Shown: positions 44,153 through 52,220, counted from the stretch's first letter. The stretch is DNA of 64,000 bases from JANOBD01 sp031411495 (GCA_031411495.1 JANOBD010000086.1:1-64000); one strand, 5' to 3'. Notes: generated from the sequence alone by a model not told the origin. Translations and numbers: made by a program.

Positions 44153-44624
44153 TATAAGCCTCAACCAGTTGCTCTGGAGTGCAAATCGTCGGGGGCTCAT
44201 GTCCGGCAGTACGGCAAACCGCCTCGATCAAATGTTGCGTCTCTGGATTCAGTATATGCTTGAAATTCCAAGTCGCCAGGAAATCGATGCCATTCAGAGC
44301 TGCGATGGCGATGTGAGTGGCGTCGCGCGGTTCCGATGCGGGCACGGCCTTTTGATCAATGAGCATTCTTGCGAGCGATAGGGCCTCGTCAGGCGCGGTT
44401 AGCAATGGAAGACCTTCAAGAACGACAAGTCGTTCGGTAGCAGCCGTTGAATCGCCCCCACCACATTCATCAACCACAAGGCCGGAGACAAACAACCGGT
44501 AACGCATAGTGGCCGTGGACCACCACCGCCGCGTGACGATTTGTCGAGCCGCGATCAACGGGTCGGGATGAATGCGTCCGGCGATGTTGCCGACCACCGT
44601 TGTTTCGAGGTAGACGCTCTGCAT
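44142..44624 (-). CDS. PIN-domain toxin, VapC-like
   Basis: A 160-residue PIN ribonuclease-fold protein: MQSVYLETTVVG at the N-terminus (Glu in place of the common Asp), FVSGLVVDECGGG with the second acidic residue, PRDATHIAIAALNGIDFLATWN with the third and fourth positions (D and N). This form is a common VapC-type branch whose members cleave RNA as toxins of type II systems. It lies upstream of its probable partner, whereas classical vapBC has the antitoxin first. The module sits between the glycosyltransferase gene and its partial duplicate. Confidence 0.8.
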   Translation of the reverse strand: MQSVYLETTVVGNIAGRIHPDPLIAARQIVTRRWWSTATMRYRLFVSGLVVDECGGGDSTAATERLVVLEGLPLLTAPDEALSLARMLIDQKAVPASEPRDATHIAIAALNGIDFLATWNFKHILNPETQHLIEAVCRTAGHEPPTICTPEQLVEAYNDA

Positions 44625-44659
44625 TGCATCAGGTTACCACGGATGACGGATCACCTTCC

Positions 44660-44795
44660 ATGGTCGGCACCCGCGGCATCACCGAAGAGCAGCTTCATCT
44701 GGCGAGCAAGAAGCTTTACCAGAACCGCCGCCCGCCCAAGCCGAGCATCCACCAGCCGGCCGTGCATTTGAGCAAGCTCAGCCTGCACGACAGTC
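44660..44795 (+). pseudogene. Diverged duplicate of the glycosyltransferase 3' end
   Basis: Translated from 44660 the sequence gives ITEEQLHLASKKLYQNRRP and PPKPSIHQPAVHLSKLSLHD, matching the tail of the gene at 42809-43912 (ISEELLYLARKKLYQNRRP, PPKPSIHQPHVHLSKLSLHD) almost residue for residue, with about 80% base identity by eye. The core of the enzyme is absent and the frame runs on into non-coding sequence. It is a remnant left by partial duplication or replacement with a related allele. Confidence 0.85.
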
Positions 44796-45118
44796 CCTGC
44801 AGGTCGCGGTGTCAACCGCAAGATGTGGCGGCATCGACTTCCGCGTGTGCCAGGCGAACGATCGAAGCAGAACCGCGAAACGTGTCGGAACGCGGCTTGA
44901 CGCAGAGATCGCATCGCGCCCATGGTGGCGTGTTGGCTCGGCGGGAGAGGTGCGCGCCGGCACAGTTCTTTGAAAAGTGGATATGTCTCGACGCGAACGC
45001 GATCCCTTCCCGGTATGTCCCGAAGTGTCCCACTTTGGTGCGTTTTCGGGTGCCCGGCTTCACAAAAATGGTGCAGTCGGTGGTTGGCGTGGTCGAGTTC
45101 GCCAAAGGCTATCCCGGA
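44796..45118. other. Intergenic region downstream of livF
   Basis: No gene supported. Long open frames across it are shadows that continue antisense into livF. No strong hairpin with a T tract was seen after the livF stop, so the operon terminator is not evident. Confidence 0.4.
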
Positions 45119-45826
45119 TCAGCCGCCGAGGTAGGCTTTCTTGATGTCAGGGTCGCTCAAGAGGTCCTTCGCGATGCCGCTCTTGCAGATGCTCCCGGTC
45201 TGAAGGACGTACGCGCGGTGCGCGACGGCGAGGGCCATGTGGGCGTTCTGTTCGACGAGCAGGACGGTCGTGCCCTGCGAGTTGATCTCCTTGATGATCT
45301 GAAAGATCAGCTGCACGAGCTGCGGGGCGAGGCCGAGCGAGGGTTCATCCAGCAGCAGCAGCTTCGGGCGCGCCAGCAGGGCCCGCGCGATGGCGACCAT
45401 CTGCTGCTCGCCGCCGCTGAGTGTGCCGGCAACCTGCTTCAACCGCTCCTTGACGCGCGGGAAGAGCGTGAGGGCGCGATCGCGATCCTTCTCGACGGAC
45501 TTGCGATCCTTTCGCGCGTACGCGCCGAGTTCCAGGTTCTCGGCGACGGTGAGGTTCGCGAAAATGCCGCGGCCTTCGGGCACGTGGCTGATGCCGCAGC
45601 AGACCAGCTCGTGCGGCGGCGTGCCGGTGATCTCTTTGCCATCGAACTCGATCGAGCCCTGGCTCGGGCAGATCATGCCGGAGATCGCGCGCAGCGTGGT
45701 CGTCTTGCCCGCGCCGTTGGCGCCGATCAGGGTGACGATCTCGCCGGCGTTCACTTCCAGCGAGACGCCGTGGAGCGACTGGATGCTGCCGTAGTAGGTG
45801 TCGATATTGTTGATCTTCAGCAGCAT
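45119..45826 (-). CDS. livF: Branched-chain amino-acid ABC transporter, ATP-binding protein LivF
   Basis: A 235-residue ATPase of the high-affinity branched-chain amino-acid (HAAT) importer: Walker A GANGAGKTT, the LivF-type VPEGRGIFANLTVAENL, signature LSGGEQQMVAIARAL, Walker B LLLLDEPSLGL and LLVEQN. The short length and the EGRGIF segment distinguish LivF from LivG. GAGAAAACG lies before the ATG at 45826; an upstream frame of 40 codons is rejected. It is the last gene of livK-H-M-G-F. Confidence 0.92.
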   Translation of the reverse strand: MLLKINNIDTYYGSIQSLHGVSLEVNAGEIVTLIGANGAGKTTTLRAISGMICPSQGSIEFDGKEITGTPPHELVCCGISHVPEGRGIFANLTVAENLELGAYARKDRKSVEKDRDRALTLFPRVKERLKQVAGTLSGGEQQMVAIARALLARPKLLLLDEPSLGLAPQLVQLIFQIIKEINSQGTTVLLVEQNAHMALAVAHRAYVLQTGSICKSGIAKDLLSDPDIKKAYLGG

Positions 45827-45914
45827 TCGTTTTCTCAACGTGGCCAGGGCCTCCGGCACATGAGTAACACGCGCCGGAGCGGTAGGCAAAGCCTCCGCGC
45901 CGCCCGTGCCACGA

Positions 45915-46679
45915 TCATTCCGTTTCCGTTCCCAGATACGCTTCAATCACCTTTTTGTTCGCTTGTATCTCTGTCGGCGTTCCTTCGGCGATGATCTGGC
46001 CGTAGTCGAGCACGGTGATGCGTTCGCAGATGTCCATCACGAGCGTCATGTCGTGTTCGATGAGCAGCACGGTCAGACCGAACTTCGTGCGGATGTGTTC
46101 GATGGACTGCGCCAGCGCGACCTTCTCGGCCGGGTTCATGCCGGCGGCGGGTTCGTCGAGGAGGATCAGCTTTGGCTCGGTGGCAAGGGCGCGGATGATC
46201 TCCAGTCGGCGCTGGTCGCCATAAGGAAGGTTGCGTGCGTATTCATCCGCCCGGCCGTCGAGGTCGAAGAGCCGCAGCAGCTCGATCCCGTGGGTTTCCA
46301 TCTCGTACTCTTGTCGCAGAAATCCCGGCACGCGCAAGAGCGTTCGCCAGAGCCGTTGCTTCCGCCGCATGTGCATCGCCAGGCGGACGTTGTCGAGTAC
46401 GGTGAGATCGGGAAAGAGGCGGATGTTCTGAAACGTCCTCGAGAGGCCGCAGGCAGCGATCTGGAACGGCTGCTTGCCGCGCAACTCGGCGCCGTCGAGC
46501 CGGATCGAGCCGGTTTGAGATTGGTACACGCCAGTCAGGAGATTGAAGACTGTCGTCTTGCCGGCACCGTTGGGACCGATGAGTCCGTAGAGCGCGCCTT
46601 TGGGAATGCGCAGCGAAAAGTTCTGGACAGCCTTCAGGCCACCGAAGCTGATGGAGATGTTGTCGATGTCGAGGAGCAT
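45915..46679 (-). CDS. livG: Branched-chain amino-acid ABC transporter, ATP-binding protein LivG
   Basis: A 254-residue ATPase: ISISFGGLKAVQNFSL, Walker A GPNGAGKTT, GLSRTFQNIRLF (the LivG Q-loop), LPYGDQRRLEIIRAL as a divergent signature, Walker B LILLDEPAAGMNP and LLIEHDM. It works with LivF on the cytoplasmic side of LivHM. About 155 bases with two repeat elements separate it from livM. Confidence 0.93.
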   Translation of the reverse strand: MLLDIDNISISFGGLKAVQNFSLRIPKGALYGLIGPNGAGKTTVFNLLTGVYQSQTGSIRLDGAELRGKQPFQIAACGLSRTFQNIRLFPDLTVLDNVRLAMHMRRKQRLWRTLLRVPGFLRQEYEMETHGIELLRLFDLDGRADEYARNLPYGDQRRLEIIRALATEPKLILLDEPAAGMNPAEKVALAQSIEHIRTKFGLTVLLIEHDMTLVMDICERITVLDYGQIIAEGTPTEIQANKKVIEAYLGTETE

Positions 46680-46689
46680 TCAGGAATCC

Positions 46690-46822
46690 GAACCACGGAT
46701 AAACACAGATGAACGCGGATCGAACAAGGAAATACACAGCCCGTCATCCTGGGCGTACTCGCGAAGGATCCGGCCTCGCGCCCCTGCGGCAAGACTCTTC
46801 GCGAGTACGCTCAGAGTGACGG
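46690..46822. repeat. Two repeats between livM and livG
   Basis: First, a single arm ACCACGGATAAACACAGATG with AACGCGGAT (46694-46720), related to the repeat at 17457. Second, an inverted repeat with arms GTCATCCTGGGCGTACTCGC (46743-46762) and GCGAGTACGCTCAGAGTGAC (46801-46820), with CGAAG/CTTC inside each arm. The latter is the family also nested at 11409-11524. On transcripts of the liv operon it would form a strong hairpin between livM and livG. Confidence 0.85.
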
Positions 46823-46834
46823 TCCCTTCGTAAC

Positions 46835-47953
46835 TCACCGTGCTCGCCCTCCACGCTTCGCAAACACGTCCCACACCTCGCGCAGCCCGAACAGCCCCTG
46901 AGGGCGGAAGATCATCATCAGGATCAGCGCCAGCGCGAAGAGGACCATTCGATACGGCCCGAGCGGAACCAGCCAGGCGTTCAGGATGGTGATGACGATC
47001 GCCGCGAGCACGCTGCCGCTGATCGAGCCGAGGCCGCCGAGCACGACCATCATCACGATGTCGAAGCTGCGAAGGAACCCGGCATCCACCGGCCGGAGCG
47101 TCGTGCCGGGCTGATGGGCGTAGAGCGCGCCCGCGACGCCTGCGAAGAACGCGGCGAGCATGAACGCGCGGACCTTGAGCTTGGTTACGTTGACGCCCAT
47201 CGCCTCGGCGGCGATCTCGTCTTCGCGGATGCTCAGCAGCGCACGGCCGTAGCTGCTCTGCTTGAGCCGATAGGCGAACAGCAGCGTCGCCCCGACGAAC
47301 AGGTACGCCCAGAAGAGGTTGGTGACTTTCGGGATGTCGGTGAATCCGAGTGAACCGCCGACCGCGGGCGGCAACAGGTAGCCTTGCTGCCCCGCGCCGG
47401 TGCCGAAGCCGATCGCGGGAGATGCCTGCAGTTCTTCGAGCGTGTATTTCTGGGCGTTGGTCTGCTGCAGCAGGACGCGGAGGATCTCGCCAAAGCCGAG
47501 TGTGACAATGGCGAGGTAGTCGCCCTTAAGGCGAAGCGAAGGAAGGCCGACGAGCCAGCCGGCGCCGGCGGCAGCGAGCCCGCCGACCATCGCCGAGCCC
47601 AGCAGCACCCACTGGTGAATGCCCAGGATGCTTGCCGTCGCCTGCGTGCTGCCCCAGGCGCGAAGCGAGATGTAATAGCTGAGCCACGAGGCGGTATATC
47701 CGCCCAGCGCCATGAAGGCCGCCTGCCCGATGCTGAACTGGCCGGTGAAGCCGTTGACGATGGTCAGCGAGACCGCCGCGATGATCGCGACCGCGATGTC
47801 GATCAGGATGCGCTCGCGGTAGGCGCCGAACATCGGCCCGGTGAGATGAAAGCCGAGCGCGAGGACAATCGCCAGGAGCGGCGGAACGATCATCGTCGCG
47901 GCGATGGCGGGCCGTTGTGGCGTGTGCGAAGTTGCGTAGTTCGGTTTGGTCAC
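46835..47953 (-). CDS. livM: Branched-chain amino-acid ABC transporter permease LivM
   Basis: A 372-residue permease with about ten membrane segments. It has SLTIVNGFTGQFSIGQAAFMALGGY (split across helices) and LRLKGDYLAIVTLGFGEI, the LivM family signature, and RALLSIREDEIAAEAMGVNVTKLK, the coupling (EAA-like) loop facing the ATPases. It pairs with LivH in the inner membrane. It begins 12 bases after the livH stop. Confidence 0.93.
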   Translation of the reverse strand: MTKPNYATSHTPQRPAIAATMIVPPLLAIVLALGFHLTGPMFGAYRERILIDIAVAIIAAVSLTIVNGFTGQFSIGQAAFMALGGYTASWLSYYISLRAWGSTQATASILGIHQWVLLGSAMVGGLAAAGAGWLVGLPSLRLKGDYLAIVTLGFGEILRVLLQQTNAQKYTLEELQASPAIGFGTGAGQQGYLLPPAVGGSLGFTDIPKVTNLFWAYLFVGATLLFAYRLKQSSYGRALLSIREDEIAAEAMGVNVTKLKVRAFMLAAFFAGVAGALYAHQPGTTLRPVDAGFLRSFDIVMMVVLGGLGSISGSVLAAIVITILNAWLVPLGPYRMVLFALALILMMIFRPQGLFGLREVWDVFAKRGGRAR

Positions 47954-47964
47954 GGTCGGCGAAG

Positions 47965-49443
47965 TTAGACTTTTTCACGAACGGTCGAGCCGAAGATGCC
48001 GGTCGGCTTGATCAGCAGCACGAGGATGAGCAGGGCGAAGACGAACACGTCTGTGTAAGCGGATGCGTTTTCCCAATGGGCTCTCTGCCCGAGGTAGGCG
48101 CCGAATTGTTCGATGAACGCGATCAGGAACCCGCCGACGGTCGCCCCGCGGATGTTGCCGATCCCGCCGACAACGGCCGCAACGAATGCCTTCAATCCCA
48201 GCAGCGTCCAGGTCGCGTGCGCGGGTTGCTGGATCTGCGTGTACTTGAGGGCAAAGAGAAATCCCGCCGCCGCCGCGAGCGAAGCGCCGGTGACGAACGT
48301 GATGCTGATGATTCGGTTGACGGGGATGCCCATCAGCGCGGAGGTATCCATGCTGAAACTGACCGCCCGCATCGCCGTGCCGACGCGGGTGTGGAAGACC
48401 AGGAACTGCAGTGCGGTCATCAGCAGCGCGGCGGTCGCGACGATGGTCAGGTCCAGGGTCGTGATCCGAACCGGTTTCAGGAAGCTGGTCACGTCGGTTC
48501 GAATGCGCGAACCGTCTTCGCGCGTCGATTCGGATGACACCCAACCATCCGGCGCGGAATTGGCGGGGAGCGTTTCCGGCGGAGATCCAGTGCCGGTCGC
48601 CACCAGCTGGACGTCGCGGTCGACGGTCTCATTCAACCGTTTCCCGCTGGAGTCAAACTCCGTGATCCGTTTCGTGAACTCGATATAAACCGTATGAACG
48701 AGCGTCCGGTCGCTCATCAGCGGCGGCATCGCTGCCGGCATGGCGCCGAATGGGAGCTTCAGCGGCGGGTGGTTCGCCACGCGGAGCAATTCGAAGTTCG
48801 CGTCGCGCGTGTCGACCTTGCCGATGGTCTGCTCGATCGCGATGTCGCTCGCCGGCGCGTATTCGCCGGCTGGCGCGAGGATTCTGAAGTTCTTGCCCGG
48901 CAGCTTGCCGTCGTTGTCGGGTTTCGCATCGCGCTTGATAGCGCGGACGACGTAGGTGTCACCCGGATCCAGCTTGACGTTGCTGGCGAGTCTGACGGCC
49001 TTGGGGTCGCTGCCGCGTTCGAGCATCTGCCCGCTGGCGACGACTTTCTCGTTCGCGATGAGGGTGAACTGGAGCTGCCCGGTGTTCTGGAGGAAAAGCG
49101 AGACGCCGATTGCGGTAATCAGCGCGTTGAGCCGTGGCGCTTTGCGGATCGGTTTATACGCAAGGCGTTCGATCGCGAATCCGATGCATCCGCAGATCGT
49201 CATCGACAGCAGCAGCACGACGATGACCGACCACCAGTGGGCGGATGGATCGACCAATCCGAGGTATGGCAGGCCGAAGGTGGCGAGCGTGACGCTGATC
49301 CAGGCACCCAATACGACGACGTCGCTGTGCGCGAAGTTGATGAGCTTCAGGACGCCGTACACCATCGTGTAGCCGAGCGCGATCAGCGCGTAGAGGCTGC
49401 CGAGCGTGATGGCGATGATGAGCGTCTGAAGGAAATCGGCCAT
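47965..49443 (-). CDS. livH: Branched-chain amino-acid ABC transporter permease LivH with a large insert
   Basis: A 492-residue permease; typical LivH proteins have about 290-310. Residues 1-120 have the standard N-terminus (LGSLYALIALGYTMVYGVLK, LINFAHSDV, ALITAIGVSLFLQN) and 345-492 the standard C-terminus (TRVGTAMRAVSFSMDTSALMG, GGIGNIRGATVGG). Between them about 205 residues (about 121-325) replace the usual 45-60; they are soluble, beta-rich, with DPGDTYVVRAIKRDAKPDND and FAKRIT-like charged stretches, and by topology would be periplasmic. The coupling loop is intact. The start at 49443 is nine codons inside a longer frame. Confidence 0.9.
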   Translation of the reverse strand: MADFLQTLIIAITLGSLYALIALGYTMVYGVLKLINFAHSDVVVLGAWISVTLATFGLPYLGLVDPSAHWWSVIVVLLLSMTICGCIGFAIERLAYKPIRKAPRLNALITAIGVSLFLQNTGQLQFTLIANEKVVASGQMLERGSDPKAVRLASNVKLDPGDTYVVRAIKRDAKPDNDGKLPGKNFRILAPAGEYAPASDIAIEQTIGKVDTRDANFELLRVANHPPLKLPFGAMPAAMPPLMSDRTLVHTVYIEFTKRITEFDSSGKRLNETVDRDVQLVATGTGSPPETLPANSAPDGWVSSESTREDGSRIRTDVTSFLKPVRITTLDLTIVATAALLMTALQFLVFHTRVGTAMRAVSFSMDTSALMGIPVNRIISITFVTGASLAAAAGFLFALKYTQIQQPAHATWTLLGLKAFVAAVVGGIGNIRGATVGGFLIAFIEQFGAYLGQRAHWENASAYTDVFVFALLILVLLIKPTGIFGSTVREKV

Positions 49444-49460
49444 GGACGGGTGCCGCAGGA

Positions 49461-49502
49461 TATACAAAAGCCGGCGGCGAGTGAATCAATCACTCGCCGC
49501 CC
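49461..49502 (-). terminator. Attenuator-like hairpin between livK and livH
   Basis: GGCGGCGAGTGA (49473-49484) and TCACTCGCCGCC (49490-49501) form a perfect 12-bp stem with a 5-base loop. Read on the minus strand it is followed by GGCTTTTGTATA, a U-rich tract. It lies after the livK stop and before the livH start, so partial termination would give more binding protein than permease. Confidence 0.8.
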
Positions 49503-49536
49503 GTCAGGTCAAAATCACGACTTCACGTGAGAAGCT

Positions 49537-50664
49537 TTATTTGTTGGGCTCGATCCGCTGGGCCAACACCGGCTTTCCGCCCTTGAGTTCGACGACGACG
49601 GCCGCCTTGATCGTGTCGCGGTTCTCATCGAACGCGATCACGCCGGTCACGCCTTCGTACTTGGTTTCGGTCAGCGCCTTGCGCAGGTCTTCTCCGCCGA
49701 GACTCTTGGCGCGCTTCATCGCGTCGAAGAGGACGTTGGCGGCGTCGTAGCCGAGTGCGCCCAGCGCGTCGGGCTCGGCACCGTACTCGTCTTTGTACTT
49801 CTGCGCGAACTCGACCATCTTCGGTTCGTCGGGCGCGGCGTGGTTGGTGAAGAAGCTGCCCTCGATCGACTTGCCGCCAATCTCGGTGAGCTTGGCCGAG
49901 TCCCAGCCGTCGCCGCCGAGCAGCGGCACGGTGATCCCGAGCTTGCGCGCCTGGATGGCGATGTTGGCGACATCGGTGTAGTAGCCGGGGACGTAGATCA
50001 TGTCGGGGTTGGTTGCTCGAATCGAGGTGAGGCGGGCGGTGAAGTCGGTGTCGCCGGCGTTGTAGCTCTGCCGCGTCGTCACCTCGCCGCCGATGGACTT
50101 GAGGTGCTTCTCAAAGAAGTCGCCGAGCCCCACCGAGTATGCGCTGGCCTGATCCTGAAGGATGGCGATGCGCTTGGCATGCTTGGTTTCGACGGCGAAC
50201 TTTGCGGCGCAGTAGCCCTGGAACTCGTCGATGAAGCACACGCGGAAGATCATGTTGCCGACCTTCGTCACCCGCGGGTTGGTGGAGGAAGGTGTGATCA
50301 TCGGCACGCCGTTGGTTTGGCAGATGGGCGCGCCTGCTAGCGAGAGCGACGAGGCGACCTCGCCGATAACGGCAGAGACTTTGTCGGCAGTGACGAGTCG
50401 CTGGACGACGCTGCCGGCTTCCTTCGCATCGCCTTTGGTGTCGTATTCGACGAGCTGGATCTTCTGCCCGTTGATGCCGCCGGAGGCGTTGATCTCGTTG
50501 ATGGCGAGCTTCACACCGTTGCTCGTGGATTGGCCGAAGGTGGCTTCGGAGCCGGTCAGGGAGCCGTAGTGGCCGATCTTGATCTGTGAAAAGACGGAGG
50601 AAGAGGAGGCCAGCAGGCATGCGGCTGCTGTCACGAAAGTCGTTGTAATTGTCCGCCAGGACAT
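49537..50664 (-). CDS. livK: Branched-chain amino-acid ABC transporter, periplasmic binding protein
   Basis: A 375-residue type I periplasmic binding protein. The signal peptide (about 1-26, cleavage after FSQ or so, no lipobox) precedes IKIGHYGSLTGSEATFGQST, then GVKLAINEINASGGINGQKI, VIGEVASSLSLAGAPI and PSSTNPRVTKVGNMIFRVCF, all typical of LivK/Leu-Ile-Val-binding proteins. GGGAGA lies 7 bases before the ATG at 50664. It is the first gene of the operon. Confidence 0.93.
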   Translation of the reverse strand: MSWRTITTTFVTAAACLLASSSSVFSQIKIGHYGSLTGSEATFGQSTSNGVKLAINEINASGGINGQKIQLVEYDTKGDAKEAGSVVQRLVTADKVSAVIGEVASSLSLAGAPICQTNGVPMITPSSTNPRVTKVGNMIFRVCFIDEFQGYCAAKFAVETKHAKRIAILQDQASAYSVGLGDFFEKHLKSIGGEVTTRQSYNAGDTDFTARLTSIRATNPDMIYVPGYYTDVANIAIQARKLGITVPLLGGDGWDSAKLTEIGGKSIEGSFFTNHAAPDEPKMVEFAQKYKDEYGAEPDALGALGYDAANVLFDAMKRAKSLGGEDLRKALTETKYEGVTGVIAFDENRDTIKAAVVVELKGGKPVLAQRIEPNK

Positions 50665-51770
50665 GATTTGTCTCCCGGGATAAGAGGTTAGGTGCTCGGC
50701 GAATCTACCGACGCTTCGACCGGCGTTCAAACATTTCGCGGTTCCCGCGTCCCGCGTCGAGCAAGACACGCCAAATCGCTGACGGATTGAGTGCGCCAGA
50801 AAAGACGGCTGAAGCGGCGCCAGTCGAATCGAACTGGAGCGGGAATCCATAACGAGCACCAAAACTATGAAGCGGAGAATTTATTGAATTGAAACTTGAC
50901 AACATCCGATCGTATGTAAAGATAAGCCCCATCGGCCGGAGTCGGCCGATATTCTGAAAGTGTGTCATGCGGTTTACGACCTCACAAAAACTTCAACTGC
51001 CAACCTCGGCGGTGCTGCGTTGCGCCGCGGCGTCAGGCCAAACGCTTTATCCGATGCCGAATCGGAAAGGGCTTACGCAGTTGATGTGGACATCGGTCGC
51101 GCTATCCGGACAAGAGAGCGTCGTCTCCAGCACCAGAGGTCCTGTCGGTAGTGAGATCAGCGGTTTGAATAGCCAGATGAGTGAAGATCGATACGCGTGC
51201 ACATAGCTCCCGCCTTTGTTGGCCGGGAGTCACCCGGCCAAAGCAATCCTAAATTGTGCTTTGAGTTTTGGCCGGAACCCACGTGAAGACGTGATCCGGT
51301 TTCTTTGTTTTGAAAGAAAAATTCGCCTTGGAAGCGGGTTTTCAGCCGAAATTGAGCGGCCGGTGATCGACATCGTGTGACCTCTGGATCGTTTGGCTGT
51401 CGTGGCTAGGCGTATGCCTGGCGGCGGCAGCCCGGGTTGCGGGGCGAGTCGGAAGAATTCGCTTCACGAGTGGGGCGGCGACTTCGACGCCCGCCGTCGG
51501 CCGGCATCCGTGGCGCCGGCCGACGGCCTGCGGGAAGTCTTCGCGGCAGAGTCGATTCTCCGCTTCGATGAAACTTCGTTGATCGTCGCTAGGCTTTTGA
51601 AACAAGGTGGTGATACGCGTGAAACGAAACGAGACCGATTCAACCGGTGATGGACAGGCGGCGCAGCGGCAAGCCGATTCTGAAAACGCCGGTCGAACCG
51701 CCCGATAGCTGTCCGAATCCGCCTGTCGTCGACCCGTCGCCGGCCGGCCGCTTCGGACACCTCTCGGCCA
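50665..51770. other. Long non-coding stretch with strong hairpins before the tRNA array
   Basis: About 1.1 kb without a convincing gene; the short frames have no ribosome site or family. Between 50870 and 50930 it is AT-rich and should hold the livK promoter. From 51200 on there are strong inverted repeats: TTGGCCGGG/CCCGGCCAA (51219-51241, 5-base loop), CCGGA/TCCGG enclosing CACGT/ACGTG (51272-51299), CCGTCGGCCGGC/GCCGGCCGACGG (51494-51526, with outer CCCGC/GCGGG and GACTT/AAGTC) and TGTCCGAA/TTCGGACA (about 51710-51760). This could be one or more structured RNAs. It matches no RNase P, tmRNA or SRP RNA signature that I can recognise. Confidence 0.45.
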
Positions 51771-51775
51771 CTATA

Positions 51776-51824
51776 GAAATTGAATAACGCAGAAATACTA
51801 TACTTGTTCATTTCGCTATGAACA
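51776..51824 (+). promoter_or_regulatory. Candidate promoter and leader hairpin of the tRNA array
   Basis: TATACT at 51799-51804 stands in a locally A/T-rich patch; the sequence 17 bases upstream (GAAATT, overlapping TTGAAT) is a poor -35. Directly after it, TGTTCAT (51805-51811) and ATGAACA (51818-51824) form a 7-bp hairpin at about the expected transcript start. It is the only promoter-like site before the array. Confidence 0.35.
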
Positions 51825-51871
51825 GGGCCAGTCTCGGTGCGTTCTGACCGCCCGGGTCGAAGATCGAAAAC

Positions 51872-51925
51872 GGTTCGGTAGTGGCCATGCCTGATGGCCC
51901 GGGGGTTCGAATCCCTCATCATACG
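51872..51925 (+). tRNA. tRNA-like sequence, incomplete; anticodon unclear
   Basis: A T-arm is clear: GGGGG-TTCGAAT-CCCTC (51901-51917). Before it GGCCA/TGGCC could be an anticodon stem around TGCCTGA, but that loop lacks U33 and only one base separates the stem from the T-arm. CGGTTCGGTAGT resembles a D-loop. The 3' acceptor strand would be ATCATAC; I found no good 5' partner. Either a decayed tRNA or one with another unusual fold. Confidence 0.4.
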
Positions 51926-51947
51926 CTGATGTTCATGGCATTCAGCC

Positions 51948-52050
51948 GTCGAAGCGGCGGAACGGAATACGCGGGAGTCTCAGAAACTCTTGTCTTCGGA
52001 CGTGTGGGTTCATGAGTGAGGCGAAGCCTTACCCAGTCCCACCTTCGGCA
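51948..52050 (+). tRNA. tRNA-Leu (CAG) with a hairpin inserted in the T-loop
   Basis: Acceptor GTCGAAG/CTTCGGC pairs over 7 positions (one G-U). The D-arm GCG-GAACGGAATA-CGC is leucine-type. Anticodon stem GGAGT/ACTCT has loop CTCAGAA, anticodon CAG. Variable arm TGTCTTCGGACG (51991-52002) is class II. T-stem is GTGGG/CCCAC (52004-52008, 52038-52042). The T-loop should have 7 bases but has 29: TTCATGA, then GTGAGGC-GAA-GCCTTAC (7-bp hairpin, 52016-52032), then CCAGT. The discriminator is A, as leucine tRNAs require. No CCA is encoded. Confidence 0.85.
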
Positions 52051-52059
52051 CTGGAAAAT

Positions 52060-52130
52060 GTCGTCGTAGCTCGAGGGCCAAGCATCCGCTTGTCACGCGG
52101 AAGGCGCGGGTTCGATTCCCGCCGACGGCG
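52060..52130 (+). tRNA. tRNA-Asp (GTC)
   Basis: Acceptor GTCGTCG/CGACGGC pairs at all 7 positions (one G-U); D-stem GCT/AGC; anticodon stem TCCGC/GCGGA with loop TTGTCAC, anticodon GTC; variable AGGC; T-arm GCGGG-TTCGATT-CCCGC; discriminator G, as expected for aspartate. It is the most regular tRNA of the array. No CCA encoded. Only 9 bases follow the upstream leucine tRNA. Confidence 0.9.
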
Positions 52131-52140
52131 GTGGTGAGTA

Positions 52141-52220
52141 AGGGATGAGGGTGGAGGAACGAGGCATGAAGAAGGCCAGTGGATGAAAGAATTCATCCCT
52201 CAGCCCTCAGCCCTCATCCC
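52141..52220. repeat. GGGATGA/TCATCCC inverted repeat inside the tRNA array
   Basis: The left arm has AGGGATGAGGGTGGAGGAAC and GAGGCATGAAG; the right arm has ATTCATCCCTCAGCCCTC and AGCCCTCATCCCTG. It separates the Asp and Ile tRNA genes. Same family as the copies at 2510, 35961 and 59817. Confidence 0.88.

Noticed and set aside
44600..45994. 464-codon plus-strand frame
   Set aside because: Only its start holds the glycosyltransferase tail remnant; the rest is antisense to livF.
51200..51780. RNase P RNA, tmRNA or SRP RNA
   Set aside because: None of the conserved sequence blocks of these RNAs was found on either strand.
51464..51922. 152-codon minus-strand frame beginning MMRDSNPRAI
   Set aside because: The N-terminus is the reverse of a tRNA T-arm, a common false protein; the rest has no ribosome site or family.
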